Below are positions 1 through 6,994 of a DNA stretch of 11,681 bases, in pieces; the first letter of the stretch is position 1, and every line of letters starts with the position of its first letter. The notes below the pieces were generated by a model that saw nothing but the letters and a program-made list of their open reading frames with translations, made no database searches and was not told the origin of the DNA. Origin of the DNA: Flavisolibacter sp. (GTDB lineage Bacteria > Bacteroidota > Bacteroidia > Chitinophagales > Chitinophagaceae); the NCBI GenBank assembly GCA_025936195.1, contig JAICTW010000019.1:1-11681 (forward strand), in the 5' to 3' direction. The translations under genes were made by a program, and so were the position numbers.

Positions 1-75
1 CAACAAAAGCTTCAGAGCATCGCTATGTTTTTGAATTTGGTTTTGATAAATAAAAGCTGGCGATTGATGTTCCAT
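1..75 (-). CDS. N-terminal fragment of an unidentified protein, cut by the left edge
   Basis: An ATG at 75-73 on the minus strand opens a frame that runs off the left edge with no stop, giving 25 residues beginning MEHQSPAFIYQNQIQKHSDA. It lies 74 bases downstream of the oxidoreductase gene in the same direction, so the two may be co-transcribed. The next in-frame stop upstream (a TAG) lies about 60 bases before this ATG and no other ATG falls between them. The segment is hydrophilic and helix-prone, with no signal peptide, which suggests a cytoplasmic protein. The pattern 'IYxNxIxKHxDxLxxL' faintly recalls the N-termini of some Bacteroidota MutS-like ATPases, but 25 residues are too few to assign a function. 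Confidence 0.5.
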   Translation of the reverse strand, partial: MEHQSPAFIYQNQIQKHSDALKLLL

Positions 76-149
76 AAAGCTGTTAAGATAGGAATGAATG
101 TTTGTAAAATGCTCAGAGAGAATTTTGCAGCGACGCTAAATTTTTGTCT

Positions 150-1208
150 TTACTTAGATAAAATTCTCATAAAACGATGAACATCTGCTTCAGGAGCAAT
201 AGGAAAATGATAAACCAGGTATTGCGCTAACTGGTAGGCAAAGAAAGGTGCTAAGGATGTTCCTTTTGTTCCCATTCCATTAAGGATGCCTACGTTTTGA
301 AACTGCGGATGAAAGCCTACGAACGGCCTCCTTTCTAAAGTGGCGGGACGAACTGCAGCTTTATGTGCTACAACTTTGTACGGTTTTTTTAACCAGTTGT
401 TCAATACCATTGCGGCATGCTGATAAAATTGTTGTGAAGGCTGATCATTCTCAAATTCCCATTGATAATTCGATCCCACCCAATAGAGATTTTCCTCAGC
501 TAATGGCGCCAGCATCAATCCTTTTTTAAAAACATGTTCAGTGATCAGATCATTGCACTCGATGATCAATGCTTCACCTTTGTTTGGTGCATAAGGCAGT
601 AACTGAAACCAGTGATTGTTCACACCATCAGCACCATCGCAAAAAATAATTTTTTGTGCAGCAATATTTTGATAGGAGATAAAATCATTTTCAACCTTTA
701 ATTCATTGATATCGAATTTTTCTTCATTAAGGCAATTAAATTCTATTAGTTTTTTTCTCCAGGAGGAAAGGAGCAACTGCAAATGAACCGTGTAAGCAGG
801 GCGAATCTCTCCACATCCAAAATCATAATTAAAAAAAGGATTGAAATGATTTTGATTGGGATAAGAATGTAAATACGTATCGTTTTCTGTTAAGCGGTCA
901 ATAAAAGCATTGCGCATTTGAGGTGAGGGGAAAAAATCTATAATACTTTTTTGAAGAACGAATTCGTGTCCGAGAGATTTTCCAAGTTCTTCATAGCACT
1001 GAACAGCAAAAGGCATCACTTCATCAATCATCCATGTGTAGGCGTACCTTCTACCGGTTACAGGATTAATGATTCCGGCTGCAATTTTAGAAGAAGAATT
1101 TTCATTGCTATCATCAATAACTAAAAATGTTTTTCCTTCTTTATGTAAGAACCACGAAAGCATGGTGCCGCAAATGCCTTGTCCAATGATTAGGTAATCA
1201 ACTTGCAT
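150..1208 (-). CDS. FAD-dependent oxidoreductase (DAO / D-amino acid oxidase superfamily)
   Basis: This is a 352-residue cytoplasmic flavoprotein with no signal peptide. The N-terminus forms a Rossmann beta-alpha-beta unit with a GxGxxG dinucleotide motif at residues 9-14 and an acidic end (VIDD, 30-33) where the FAD ribose would bind. A conserved-looking segment AAGIINPVTGRRY lies at about residues 43-55. Near the C-terminus, RPATLERRPFVG (287-298) and NGMGTKG (310-316) match the pattern of the second FAD-contacting region in DAO-family enzymes such as MnmC C-terminal domains, ThiO and glycine/sarcosine oxidases. The substrate cannot be read from the sequence. No MnmC methyltransferase domain is fused, and no thiamine genes are visible nearby. 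The ATG at 1208 is the natural start because the FAD motif begins almost at once. It is divergent from the gene at 1261, with 52 bases between them. Confidence 0.85.
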   Translation of the reverse strand: MQVDYLIIGQGICGTMLSWFLHKEGKTFLVIDDSNENSSSKIAAGIINPVTGRRYAYTWMIDEVMPFAVQCYEELGKSLGHEFVLQKSIIDFFPSPQMRNAFIDRLTENDTYLHSYPNQNHFNPFFNYDFGCGEIRPAYTVHLQLLLSSWRKKLIEFNCLNEEKFDINELKVENDFISYQNIAAQKIIFCDGADGVNNHWFQLLPYAPNKGEALIIECNDLITEHVFKKGLMLAPLAEENLYWVGSNYQWEFENDQPSQQFYQHAAMVLNNWLKKPYKVVAHKAAVRPATLERRPFVGFHPQFQNVGILNGMGTKGTSLAPFFAYQLAQYLVYHFPIAPEADVHRFMRILSK

Positions 1209-1260
1209 AGGATAAAATTAGGAATGCAGCGAACATTATTTCAGTTTTGTCATAGAACTT

Positions 1261-1911
1261 ATGAATCGAACAAACCGCCTGGCCCTTCTGTTTTGTGTTT
1301 TTTGCTTTTTTATTTCATTTTGTGGGAGTGCTCAAAAGAAAGAAAAGAAATTTGCGGTGACTGCCAGTCCTGCTCTTTTTTTTAGAAGCATAGCTTTTCA
1401 GCCGGGGTTTCAATATACGTTCAACAATTGGGCAATACTTGGCGAGGTTTCCTATACTTCTATCCGGAAATCAGATTTTGATAAAGGCTATTGGGCAAGA
1501 GCTCAAGTGGAGCTTAAAAGATTTTTAAGCAGGAATGATATGAGATTTTTTTATTGTTCTTTCCAGACGGCTTTCAGTGCAAGGAGATTTGTAGATGCTG
1601 ATTCTGGTTTCTATTTTACGCAGCACATTTTGGATACCGGTGCTATTTATAGCAGCGCTGTTATTCATTCTCCGGTCCTTTCCTTTGCCCCTAAGTTCGG
1701 AGCGGAAGTGTCTCTGAGCAAAACCGTATTTTTTGATATGTTTTTCGGCTTAGGTGTGCGAATATTATTCAATCGCTATGAGGCAAAAGATGTTTCGCCG
1801 ACAAGAGTTTTTCATAAGAGAGAATGGGGCCCTGATGCTTCATGGCGGTATAATCAAACGGAAACGCGTTTTCATCTTCCAGCGGGGATGAGGCTGGGAG
1901 TTAGGTTTTAA
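1261..1911 (+). CDS. Secreted or outer-membrane protein of unknown function, small beta-barrel-like
   Basis: This is a 216-residue protein that I do not recognise. Residues 1-25 form a signal peptide: basic MNRTNR, a Phe/Leu/Cys-rich core, and cleavage after GSAQ. A cysteine lies in the hydrophobic core, but a Phe precedes it, so a lipobox is unlikely. The mature part alternates polar and aromatic/hydrophobic residues (for example AILGEVSYTSIR and WARAQVELKRF) and ends in RLGVRF with a terminal Phe. Both are typical of outer-membrane beta-strands, and the length would suit an 8- to 10-strand barrel. Barrel topology is inference. It is the only plus-strand gene in the left half, is divergent from the oxidoreductase, and its TAA (1909-1911) directly abuts the dprA stop on the other strand. 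Confidence 0.75.
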   Translation: MNRTNRLALLFCVFCFFISFCGSAQKKEKKFAVTASPALFFRSIAFQPGFQYTFNNWAILGEVSYTSIRKSDFDKGYWARAQVELKRFLSRNDMRFFYCSFQTAFSARRFVDADSGFYFTQHILDTGAIYSSAVIHSPVLSFAPKFGAEVSLSKTVFFDMFFGLGVRILFNRYEAKDVSPTRVFHKREWGPDASWRYNQTETRFHLPAGMRLGVRF

Positions 1912-3012
1912 TTATAAAAGCTTATACATCTTTCCCGGCAAACTTGTAATTACATTTTGCAATTCTAAATTTAGAATAGCGGCTGCTGCAGTGCTGCTGG
2001 TTAATCCGCTTTGCAAATTAATTTCATCAATATGCACCAGCTCTTTTTCCTGGAGTATTTGAACAATTTGTTTTTCCTCTGCAGAAAGTTCAATGAACAA
2101 TTCTTTTTGCTGTTTTTTCTCTTTCTTCTTTTCCTTCCAACCTAACACATCCAGCAGTTCATCTGCATCGGTTAACAAAATGGCTTTGTTGTATTTGATC
2201 AGATGATTACATCCGCTGCTTGCTTTATCTGTTGTTCTTCCCGGAACAGCAAATACATCGCGGTTGTAAGCATCGGCTAATTTGGCCGTGATCATGCTGC
2301 CGCCTTTGATATTTGTTTCAATAACAACTGTAGCATCACTTAATCCTGCGACAACTCTGTTTCGCAAAGGGAAATTATGTTTATCAGGCTTTGTGCCACT
2401 GAAGAATTCACTCAAAATGCCACCTTCGCTTTTCACCATGTCTTTAGCAAGATTGGTGTTTTCCGGTGGATATACTTTATCCAATCCATGACCCACAACA
2501 CCAACCGTTGATAAGCTATTTTTCAATGCAGCTTTATGAGCAATAGCATCAATGCCGTGCGCCAGCCCGCTAACAATTACAATATTTTGTTCGGAAAGAT
2601 CTTTTATTAATTTTTCTGTGAACTGTTTTCCATAATCGGTATTGCTTCTGGTGCCCACAACAGCAATGATCTTTGATGCATTCAGATCGGCAGCGCCTTT
2701 GTAAAATAAAAGAGTGGGAGAGTCGTAACAATTCAACAGACGTTTGGGATAATGTTCATCGGTCAGGAATAAAGTTTTGATCGCATACTTTTCAATAAAT
2801 TTTATTTCCTGCTCGGCTAAATCAAACTCGTCGAAATCCCTGATGGATCTTGCTCTTACTTCACCAATACCTTCCATTTTTTCAAGCTCTGATTTCTTTG
2901 CTTTAAAAACAGAGGAAGCATTGCCAAAGTGATTGACCAGTATCTTAGCCTGCACATCACCGATGTTGGGAACAAGAGTGAGGGCGAGTTGGTGGAACAG
3001 TTGGGAATCCAT
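1912..3012 (-). CDS. dprA: DNA-processing protein DprA (Smf)
   Basis: DprA binds incoming single-stranded DNA in the cytoplasm and loads RecA during natural transformation; many non-competent bacteria also carry it. The 366 residues show the standard layout. An N-terminal helix-hairpin-helix/SAM-like part includes MEGIGEVRARSI (46-57). The extended Rossmann fold has GTRSNTDYG (120-128), SGLAHGIDAIAH (148-159), HNFPLRNRVVAGLS (212-225), KGGSMITAKLA (236-246) and SSGCNHLI (265-272). A C-terminal winged-helix-like domain (about 305-366) follows a Lys-rich linker (293-303). The length is normal for DprA. It begins 14 bases after the end of the broken hicA gene, with no recognisable Shine-Dalgarno, so it may be read from the upstream minus-strand transcript. 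Its stop touches the stop of the convergent gene at 1911. Confidence 0.97.
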   Translation of the reverse strand: MDSQLFHQLALTLVPNIGDVQAKILVNHFGNASSVFKAKKSELEKMEGIGEVRARSIRDFDEFDLAEQEIKFIEKYAIKTLFLTDEHYPKRLLNCYDSPTLLFYKGAADLNASKIIAVVGTRSNTDYGKQFTEKLIKDLSEQNIVIVSGLAHGIDAIAHKAALKNSLSTVGVVGHGLDKVYPPENTNLAKDMVKSEGGILSEFFSGTKPDKHNFPLRNRVVAGLSDATVVIETNIKGGSMITAKLADAYNRDVFAVPGRTTDKASSGCNHLIKYNKAILLTDADELLDVLGWKEKKKEKKQQKELFIELSAEEKQIVQILQEKELVHIDEINLQSGLTSSTAAAAILNLELQNVITSLPGKMYKLL

Positions 3013-3026
3013 AAGCAGTTTTGGAA

Positions 3027-3217
3027 TTACAATTTCGGAATTTCTAGTTGCTTACAGATAAGATCACACAAATGTTTATCTAATTTAGGATGTCTGGGAA
3101 CTGTAGTTTTTTTCTTGGTGGTTAAATTTTGATAAATATCATGCTTGCTTCCATGTCTGTGCAAAAGCAATTGTGGTCAGCGAGATGTTGCAGAAACTCA
3201 TTTCGCTTTACTGACAT
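3027..3217 (-). pseudogene. hicA: HicA-family mRNA interferase toxin, broken by a one-base frameshift
   Basis: HicA toxins are small dsRBD-fold RNases that cleave mRNA, using a histidine in a G-S-x-H type motif. The ATG at 3217-3215 shares one base with the hicB stop (TGATG). The first frame reads MSVKRNEFLQHLADHNCF and then becomes unrelated, stopping at TAA 3124-3122 (31 residues). Continuing in the -1 frame from TTG at 3164-3162 gives 45 residues ending at TAA 3029-3027. These contain HGSKHDIYQN with the expected catalytic His, then TTVPRHPKLDKH and ICKQLEIPKL, the hallmark end of HicA. Joining the two frames at the T4 run (3166-3163) by adding one T gives a perfect 63-residue HicA, a normal family length. 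No other damage is visible, so the break is either recent or a sequencing error in a homopolymer. Programmed frameshifting is possible but the site is not a good slippery heptamer. Confidence 0.88.
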
Positions 3218-3420
3218 CAGGCAATTTTTAAATCTTCTTCCAAAACAATATTATCAAACGTCCTTTCTTGTTGCATGTCTTCAAGATATAACTCGAGTGC
3301 ATCGAGAACGTTCTCCTTCGCTTCTTGTATCGTGATGCCTTGTGAAATGACAGCAGGAATCTCTTTTATTGTACCTATAAAAAATTCTTCGCCTTTTGAT
3401 ATGGAAATAGTCAGCTTCAT
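3217..3420 (-). CDS. hicB: HicB-family antitoxin, short form
   Basis: HicB proteins bind and neutralise HicA toxin. This 67-residue protein (MKLTISISKGEEFFIGTIKE...) has the partial RNase H-like HicB fold: a beta-hairpin with FFIGTIKEIPAVISQG, where longer HicBs have YxAxxPDLPGCxxxG, then ITIQEAKENVLDALELYLED (29-48), the typical helix. It lacks the C-terminal helix-turn-helix or ribbon-helix-helix DNA-binding domain of longer HicBs, so it would act mainly by covering the toxin, and autoregulation is uncertain. It precedes hicA and overlaps it by one base, a translationally coupled arrangement. It starts 15 bases after the stop of the OmpA-family gene. The frame is intact although the partner toxin is broken. 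Confidence 0.85.
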   Translation of the reverse strand: MKLTISISKGEEFFIGTIKEIPAVISQGITIQEAKENVLDALELYLEDMQQERTFDNIVLEEDLKIA

Positions 3421-3435
3421 ACAATCAAATTTAAT

Positions 3436-5355
3436 CTATTTCGCTACTATTTTTAACTCCGTTCTTCTATTTTGTGCTCTTCCTTCTTCTGTATTATTGT
3501 CAGCAGTAGGACTGGCTTCACCGAAGCCTTTCGCTGTTAAGCGATTGGCTGGAATTCCCTTGCTTATCAAATAATTTACAACGGCCTTTGCACGGTTTTC
3601 CGATAGCTTCAAATTATTAGACGGACTGCCAATGTTATCCGTGTATCCTTCAATCTGAATTTTTACGGAAGGATTTTCCTGCATCAATTGAACGAGTTTA
3701 TCCAATTCTACCTGTGATTCGGGCTTCAGATCATATTGATTGTAATCGAAGAAAATATTTTTCAGAACAATAGAAGCATTCACTTCAATCGGCTGCAATG
3801 GAATATTTTTTTCGTAAGTGGAATCAGGCGATTTGTCTTTGAGTGAATAGTTGTCAGAATAAAACAAATAGCCTCTGCGATTTACATTAAAGGCATAATC
3901 TTTTCCTACCGGAAGTGTGATCAAATAATTGCCACTTTCATCGGTTTGCAGTTTTGAAATGGTTTGCTTCGTTGCCAGGTCAATCAGTTCCACTGTTGAA
4001 GGCAAGCCTTTGTTTGTTTTTTGATCAAACACCTGTCCTTTTATCCAAAGTGTTTTGTAAGGACGCATGCCGGGCCGCATCTGAAAGGTGTAAATATCCT
4101 GCTTGCCGCGACTATCACTTCTGTCACTTGAAAAATAAGTGGTCACTCCGTCGGCTGCAATGACCATGGTGCCGTCATTGTCAATTGTATTAATGGGATA
4201 GCCTAAGTTTTCAGGCTTTTGCCATTTGCCATCGTTGCCTTTCCTGGTAATAAAAATATCGGCGCCACCATAACCGGGTAATCCATTTGACACAAAATAC
4301 AGGGTTTGATTATCGGCATGAATAAAGGGTTCTGTTTCATCGCTGCTTGTATTGATCTCGGGACCTAAGTTCTCCGGTTTGCTCCATCTTCCATTGGGCA
4401 ACAAATGCGAAACATAAATATCGCTGCCGCCATATCCTCCCGGCCTTCTGCTAGCAAAATAAAGATCTCTTTTGTCAGGCGAAATAGAAGGTTGCGATTC
4501 CCATTGATCGGTATTGATGTTACCGCCCAAATTAAATGGCTGGCTCCATCCGTTCTCTGTTAAATACGAAAGATAAATATCACAACTTCCAAAACCATCG
4601 GGGCGGTAACAGCCGGTGAACAGCAACCAGGTTCCATCCTGCGAAACATTTTGTGCACCTTCGTTTTGTGCTGTGATGATATCGACTTTTAATGGAACGG
4701 CTTTTCTCCACACATTTCCCTGTTGTATGCTTCCGTAAAAATCTTCATTGTGTCCGCCAATCAGGCGGGTGAAAATGAGTTTCTTTCCATCAATGGAAAT
4801 GGAAGGAAAATATTCCGATTCGGCAGTATTGATGCTGTCTCCTAAATTTTGCGGAGTGAAGCTGTAATTTTCCGAAGCATGTGCTTTGGCAAAATCAACA
4901 GCAAACTGATAAGTTTTTTGACGGTACTCTGCAGATTTTCTTGAACGTGGATCAAGATCGGGACGGGCAAGCAAAGCATTGACAGTGTTTAATGCCTTTT
5001 CAAATTGTCCCAAACCTGCCAGGTTGATCGAGTAAGATAAGCGATAAAAAGAAGTATAGTTGCTATCAAGAACAAATGCCTTTTCATAGGTGTCAACACT
5101 TTGCTGATGTTCTTTCAATTCGCCATAAACACCGGCCAATGATAAATAAGCATCAATATAATTACCGTCCTTTTGAATAGCCTGTTGCAAAAAACCAATG
5201 GCTCCTTTGTAATCATCATTCTGGATGCTTTGCATGGCTTTGTTGTAAGCCTCAACTGCCTTCTTATTGATTTTGGAAGAATTGTATTGGGCGGAAGCAG
5301 AGAATGAAAGATGTAAAATGCAGAATGCAAAACAGAAAAGGATGCGGTTCTTCAT
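3436..5355 (-). CDS. TPR / PD40 propeller / OmpA-domain envelope protein, PorE-like
   Basis: This 639-residue exported protein has a signal peptide at 1-22 ending SASA before Gln, and no lipobox cysteine at the cleavage site. Domains in order are: TPR-like helical repeats (about 30-160); PD40/WD40-like beta-propeller repeats (about 178-425) with recurring GFGSCDIY, GYGGSDIY and GYGGADIF blade motifs; a CarboxypepD_reg-like beta-sandwich (about 435-500); and an OmpA-type peptidoglycan-binding domain (about 530-639) with Asp573 in GYTDN, Arg588 in SENRAKAV, and the GRAQNRRTEL signature. This four-domain order is that of PorE (PG1058 of Porphyromonas gingivalis), which links the type IX secretion machinery to peptidoglycan. 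Related OmpA/PD40 paralogues are common in Bacteroidota, so a T9SS role is inference. PorE is a lipoprotein and this protein does not look like one. It lies 61 bases after queE and 15 bases before hicB. Confidence 0.92.
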   Translation of the reverse strand: MKNRILFCFAFCILHLSFSASAQYNSSKINKKAVEAYNKAMQSIQNDDYKGAIGFLQQAIQKDGNYIDAYLSLAGVYGELKEHQQSVDTYEKAFVLDSNYTSFYRLSYSINLAGLGQFEKALNTVNALLARPDLDPRSRKSAEYRQKTYQFAVDFAKAHASENYSFTPQNLGDSINTAESEYFPSISIDGKKLIFTRLIGGHNEDFYGSIQQGNVWRKAVPLKVDIITAQNEGAQNVSQDGTWLLFTGCYRPDGFGSCDIYLSYLTENGWSQPFNLGGNINTDQWESQPSISPDKRDLYFASRRPGGYGGSDIYVSHLLPNGRWSKPENLGPEINTSSDETEPFIHADNQTLYFVSNGLPGYGGADIFITRKGNDGKWQKPENLGYPINTIDNDGTMVIAADGVTTYFSSDRSDSRGKQDIYTFQMRPGMRPYKTLWIKGQVFDQKTNKGLPSTVELIDLATKQTISKLQTDESGNYLITLPVGKDYAFNVNRRGYLFYSDNYSLKDKSPDSTYEKNIPLQPIEVNASIVLKNIFFDYNQYDLKPESQVELDKLVQLMQENPSVKIQIEGYTDNIGSPSNNLKLSENRAKAVVNYLISKGIPANRLTAKGFGEASPTADNNTEEGRAQNRRTELKIVAK

Positions 5356-5416
5356 CCGATGAAGATAAAACCTTTGGCTTTAGGTAGAAAAACTTTGGTA
5401 GTTTTTAACAGAATGG

Positions 5417-6037
5417 CTACGGAACGTTAATGTATTTATGAATCTGTAAAGACAATTGCCACTGAGGGTGCTCTTTGATGTAATCAATGATCAATGGAGT
5501 AACAACAGATGCTTTGCTCCATTCCGGTTGTAAATACAATTTGCACTGAGGAGAAACTTGTGTTGCCCATTTTTCGGCCCAGGCAAAATCGGATTTATTA
5601 TAAACAACAATTTTGAGTTCACTAACATGCGGAAGAATTTCCGGCAAAGGTTCCTTGAATTTTTTTGGCGAAAGGGTGATCCAATCCCAGTTACCGGAAA
5701 GGGGAGAACTTCCGGAAGTTTCCATGTGCGTTCGTAAACCTGCTTTATGAAGTTGCTCTGTAAAGAAACCAAGATCATGCATTAATGGTTCGCCGCCGGT
5801 GATCACAACAATATCAGCAGGATTTTTTTTCACTTCTGAAATCAAAAAATCAATGGACCGCAAAGGATGTTTGCCGGCGTCCCAACTTTCTTTTACATCG
5901 CACCAGACACAGCCTACATCACATCCGCCCAGTCGAATAAAATAGGCGGCCTTTCCCTGGTGAAAACCTTCACCTTGTAAAGTGTAGAAATGCTCCATTA
6001 CAGGAAGCGACGCTATTTTTTCTTTCACTTCAATCAT
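5417..6037 (-). CDS. queE: 7-carboxy-7-deazaguanine synthase QueE (radical SAM)
   Basis: QueE converts 6-carboxytetrahydropterin to 7-carboxy-7-deazaguanine, an early step towards preQ0 and the tRNA nucleoside queuosine. I choose the ATG at 6037, giving 206 residues. The longer frame to 6067 would add ten residues ([10 protein letters not shown]) encoded inside folD. The chosen ATG overlaps the folD stop as ATGA, a classic coupling signal. The protein shows FYTLQGEG (17-24), the radical SAM [4Fe-4S] motif with Cys39, Cys43 and Cys46 (CxxxCxxC), the SAM-binding TGGEP (80-84), and METSGSSP further on. The length fits the compact QueE family. Other queuosine genes (queC, queD, queF) are not in the window. 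The substrate arises from the GTP-derived pterin pathway, a loose metabolic link to the folate gene folD. Confidence 0.95.
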   Translation of the reverse strand: MIEVKEKIASLPVMEHFYTLQGEGFHQGKAAYFIRLGGCDVGCVWCDVKESWDAGKHPLRSIDFLISEVKKNPADIVVITGGEPLMHDLGFFTEQLHKAGLRTHMETSGSSPLSGNWDWITLSPKKFKEPLPEILPHVSELKIVVYNKSDFAWAEKWATQVSPQCKLYLQPEWSKASVVTPLIIDYIKEHPQWQLSLQIHKYINVP

Positions 6038-6924
6038 GCTTCTTCGTAATAATGTTTCAACGCACAAGCTTTAAACGTGTTTTTCATTAATGCTGCAATT
6101 GTCATTGGTCCAACACCACCGGGAACAGGAGTAATGAACGAGCATTTGGGAGCAACGTTTTCAAAATCCACATCACCGGCAATTCTGTATCCCGATTTTT
6201 TTGAACTGTCCGGAACCCTTGTAATGCCAACATCAATAATCACTGCTCCTTCTTTCACCATATCGGCAGTAATAAAATTGGGTCTGCCCAAAGCGGCAAC
6301 AATAATATCTGCACTCTGGCAAATCTCCTTAATGTTTTTGGTGTGCGAATGGCAAATGGTAACGGTACAATTTCCCGGTTCTGAATTTCCGCTTAATAAA
6401 ATACTAACCGGTCTTCCTACAATATGGCTTCTGCCAACCACTACGGCATGTTTGCCTTTCGTTTGAATTTTATAATGCTCCAGTAATAACATAATTCCAT
6501 ACGGTGTTGCCGGAATAAATGTCGGATGACCTAAGATCATTCTTCCAATATTATTGGGATGAAATCCATCCACATCTTTATTGGGATCAATTGTGTTGAT
6601 CACTTCTTCTTCTGAAATATGTTTTGGCAACGGAAGCTGAACCAATATTCCGTGAACATCAGGATCACGGTTGAGATCAATGATAATATCAAGCAATTTC
6701 AAAGACGAAATATCTTCTTCCAAACGAATGAGTGTTGACTTAAATCCCACCTCCTGGCAAGCTTTTACTTTGGATGCTACATAGGTTTCGCTTGCTCCGT
6801 TATTGCCTACCAATACCGCCACTAAATGCGGTACCTGCTTGCCTTGTACGGCTATTTGGGCCATCTCCAGTTTCAAGGAATCTTTGATTGCCTGTGAAGC
6901 TTCTTTACCATTTAAAATTTGCAT
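6034..6924 (-). CDS. folD: Bifunctional methylenetetrahydrofolate dehydrogenase / methenyl-THF cyclohydrolase FolD
   Basis: FolD oxidises 5,10-methylene-THF to methenyl-THF using NADP+, then hydrolyses it to 10-formyl-THF, supplying one-carbon units for purines and formyl-Met-tRNA in the cytoplasm. The 296 residues match the normal family length. Visible active-site elements are Tyr48 and Lys52 in SETYVASK (the YxxxK pair), Gln96 in [10 protein letters not shown], and [10 protein letters not shown] (116-125), where Asp119 aligns by spacing with the E. coli catalytic Asp. The Rossmann nucleotide motif is [12 protein letters not shown] (161-172), and [11 protein letters not shown] (265-275) is the C-terminal signature. 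The gene heads the minus-strand cluster and ends in the ATGA overlap with queE. It is divergent from the gene at 6995, with 70 bases between them. Confidence 0.98.
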   Translation of the reverse strand: MQILNGKEASQAIKDSLKLEMAQIAVQGKQVPHLVAVLVGNNGASETYVASKVKACQEVGFKSTLIRLEEDISSLKLLDIIIDLNRDPDVHGILVQLPLPKHISEEEVINTIDPNKDVDGFHPNNIGRMILGHPTFIPATPYGIMLLLEHYKIQTKGKHAVVVGRSHIVGRPVSILLSGNSEPGNCTVTICHSHTKNIKEICQSADIIVAALGRPNFITADMVKEGAVIIDVGITRVPDSSKKSGYRIAGDVDFENVAPKCSFITPVPGGVGPMTIAALMKNTFKACALKHYYEEA

Positions 6925-6928
6925 GGCG

Positions 6929-6956
6929 CAAAGGTAATGGGGAGCGCATTGGCAAA
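6929..6956 (-). promoter_or_regulatory. Candidate Bacteroidota-type promoter for folD
   Basis: On the minus strand, TACCTTTG (6936-6929) matches the Bacteroidota -7 consensus TAnnTTTG at all six fixed positions. A TTTG (6956-6953) lies 16 bases upstream in the place of the -33 element; this spacer is at or slightly below the usual range. The -7 box ends only four bases before the folD ATG, so transcription would start at or next to the start codon and give a leaderless or near-leaderless mRNA. The sequence match is direct observation; promoter activity is inference. Confidence 0.35.
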
Positions 6957-6994
6957 TAAAATTTTATGGTTAACTTACAATAAACCAAACTGCT

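Noticed and set aside
1213..1220. TAATTTTA on the minus strand four bases before the oxidoreductase ATG, resembling TAnnTTTG
   Set aside because: One fixed position mismatches and no TTG partner lies at a suitable distance upstream, so it is too weak to call in AT-rich DNA.
3122..3217. Programmed -1 ribosomal frameshifting as the normal way of making HicA
   Set aside because: The shift site (TGC TTT TGC) is not an X XXY YYZ slippery heptamer, and HicA genes are not known to use frameshifting; mutation or a homopolymer sequencing error is simpler.
5388..5406. Inverted repeat AAAAACT / AGTTTTT with a five-base loop between queE and the OmpA-family gene, a possible terminator
   Set aside because: The stem has only one G-C pair and no separate U-run after it on the minus strand; in a 61-base AT-rich gap this is expected by chance often enough.
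6038..6067. Upstream ATG extension of queE (ten extra residues)
   Set aside because: The extension lies within folD and does not look like family sequence; the ATG overlapping the folD stop is the natural coupled start.
6077..6466. 129-codon plus-strand open frame antisense to folD
   Set aside because: It lies entirely opposite strongly conserved folD codons and shows no domain or signal of its own; it is a shadow of folD codon usage.
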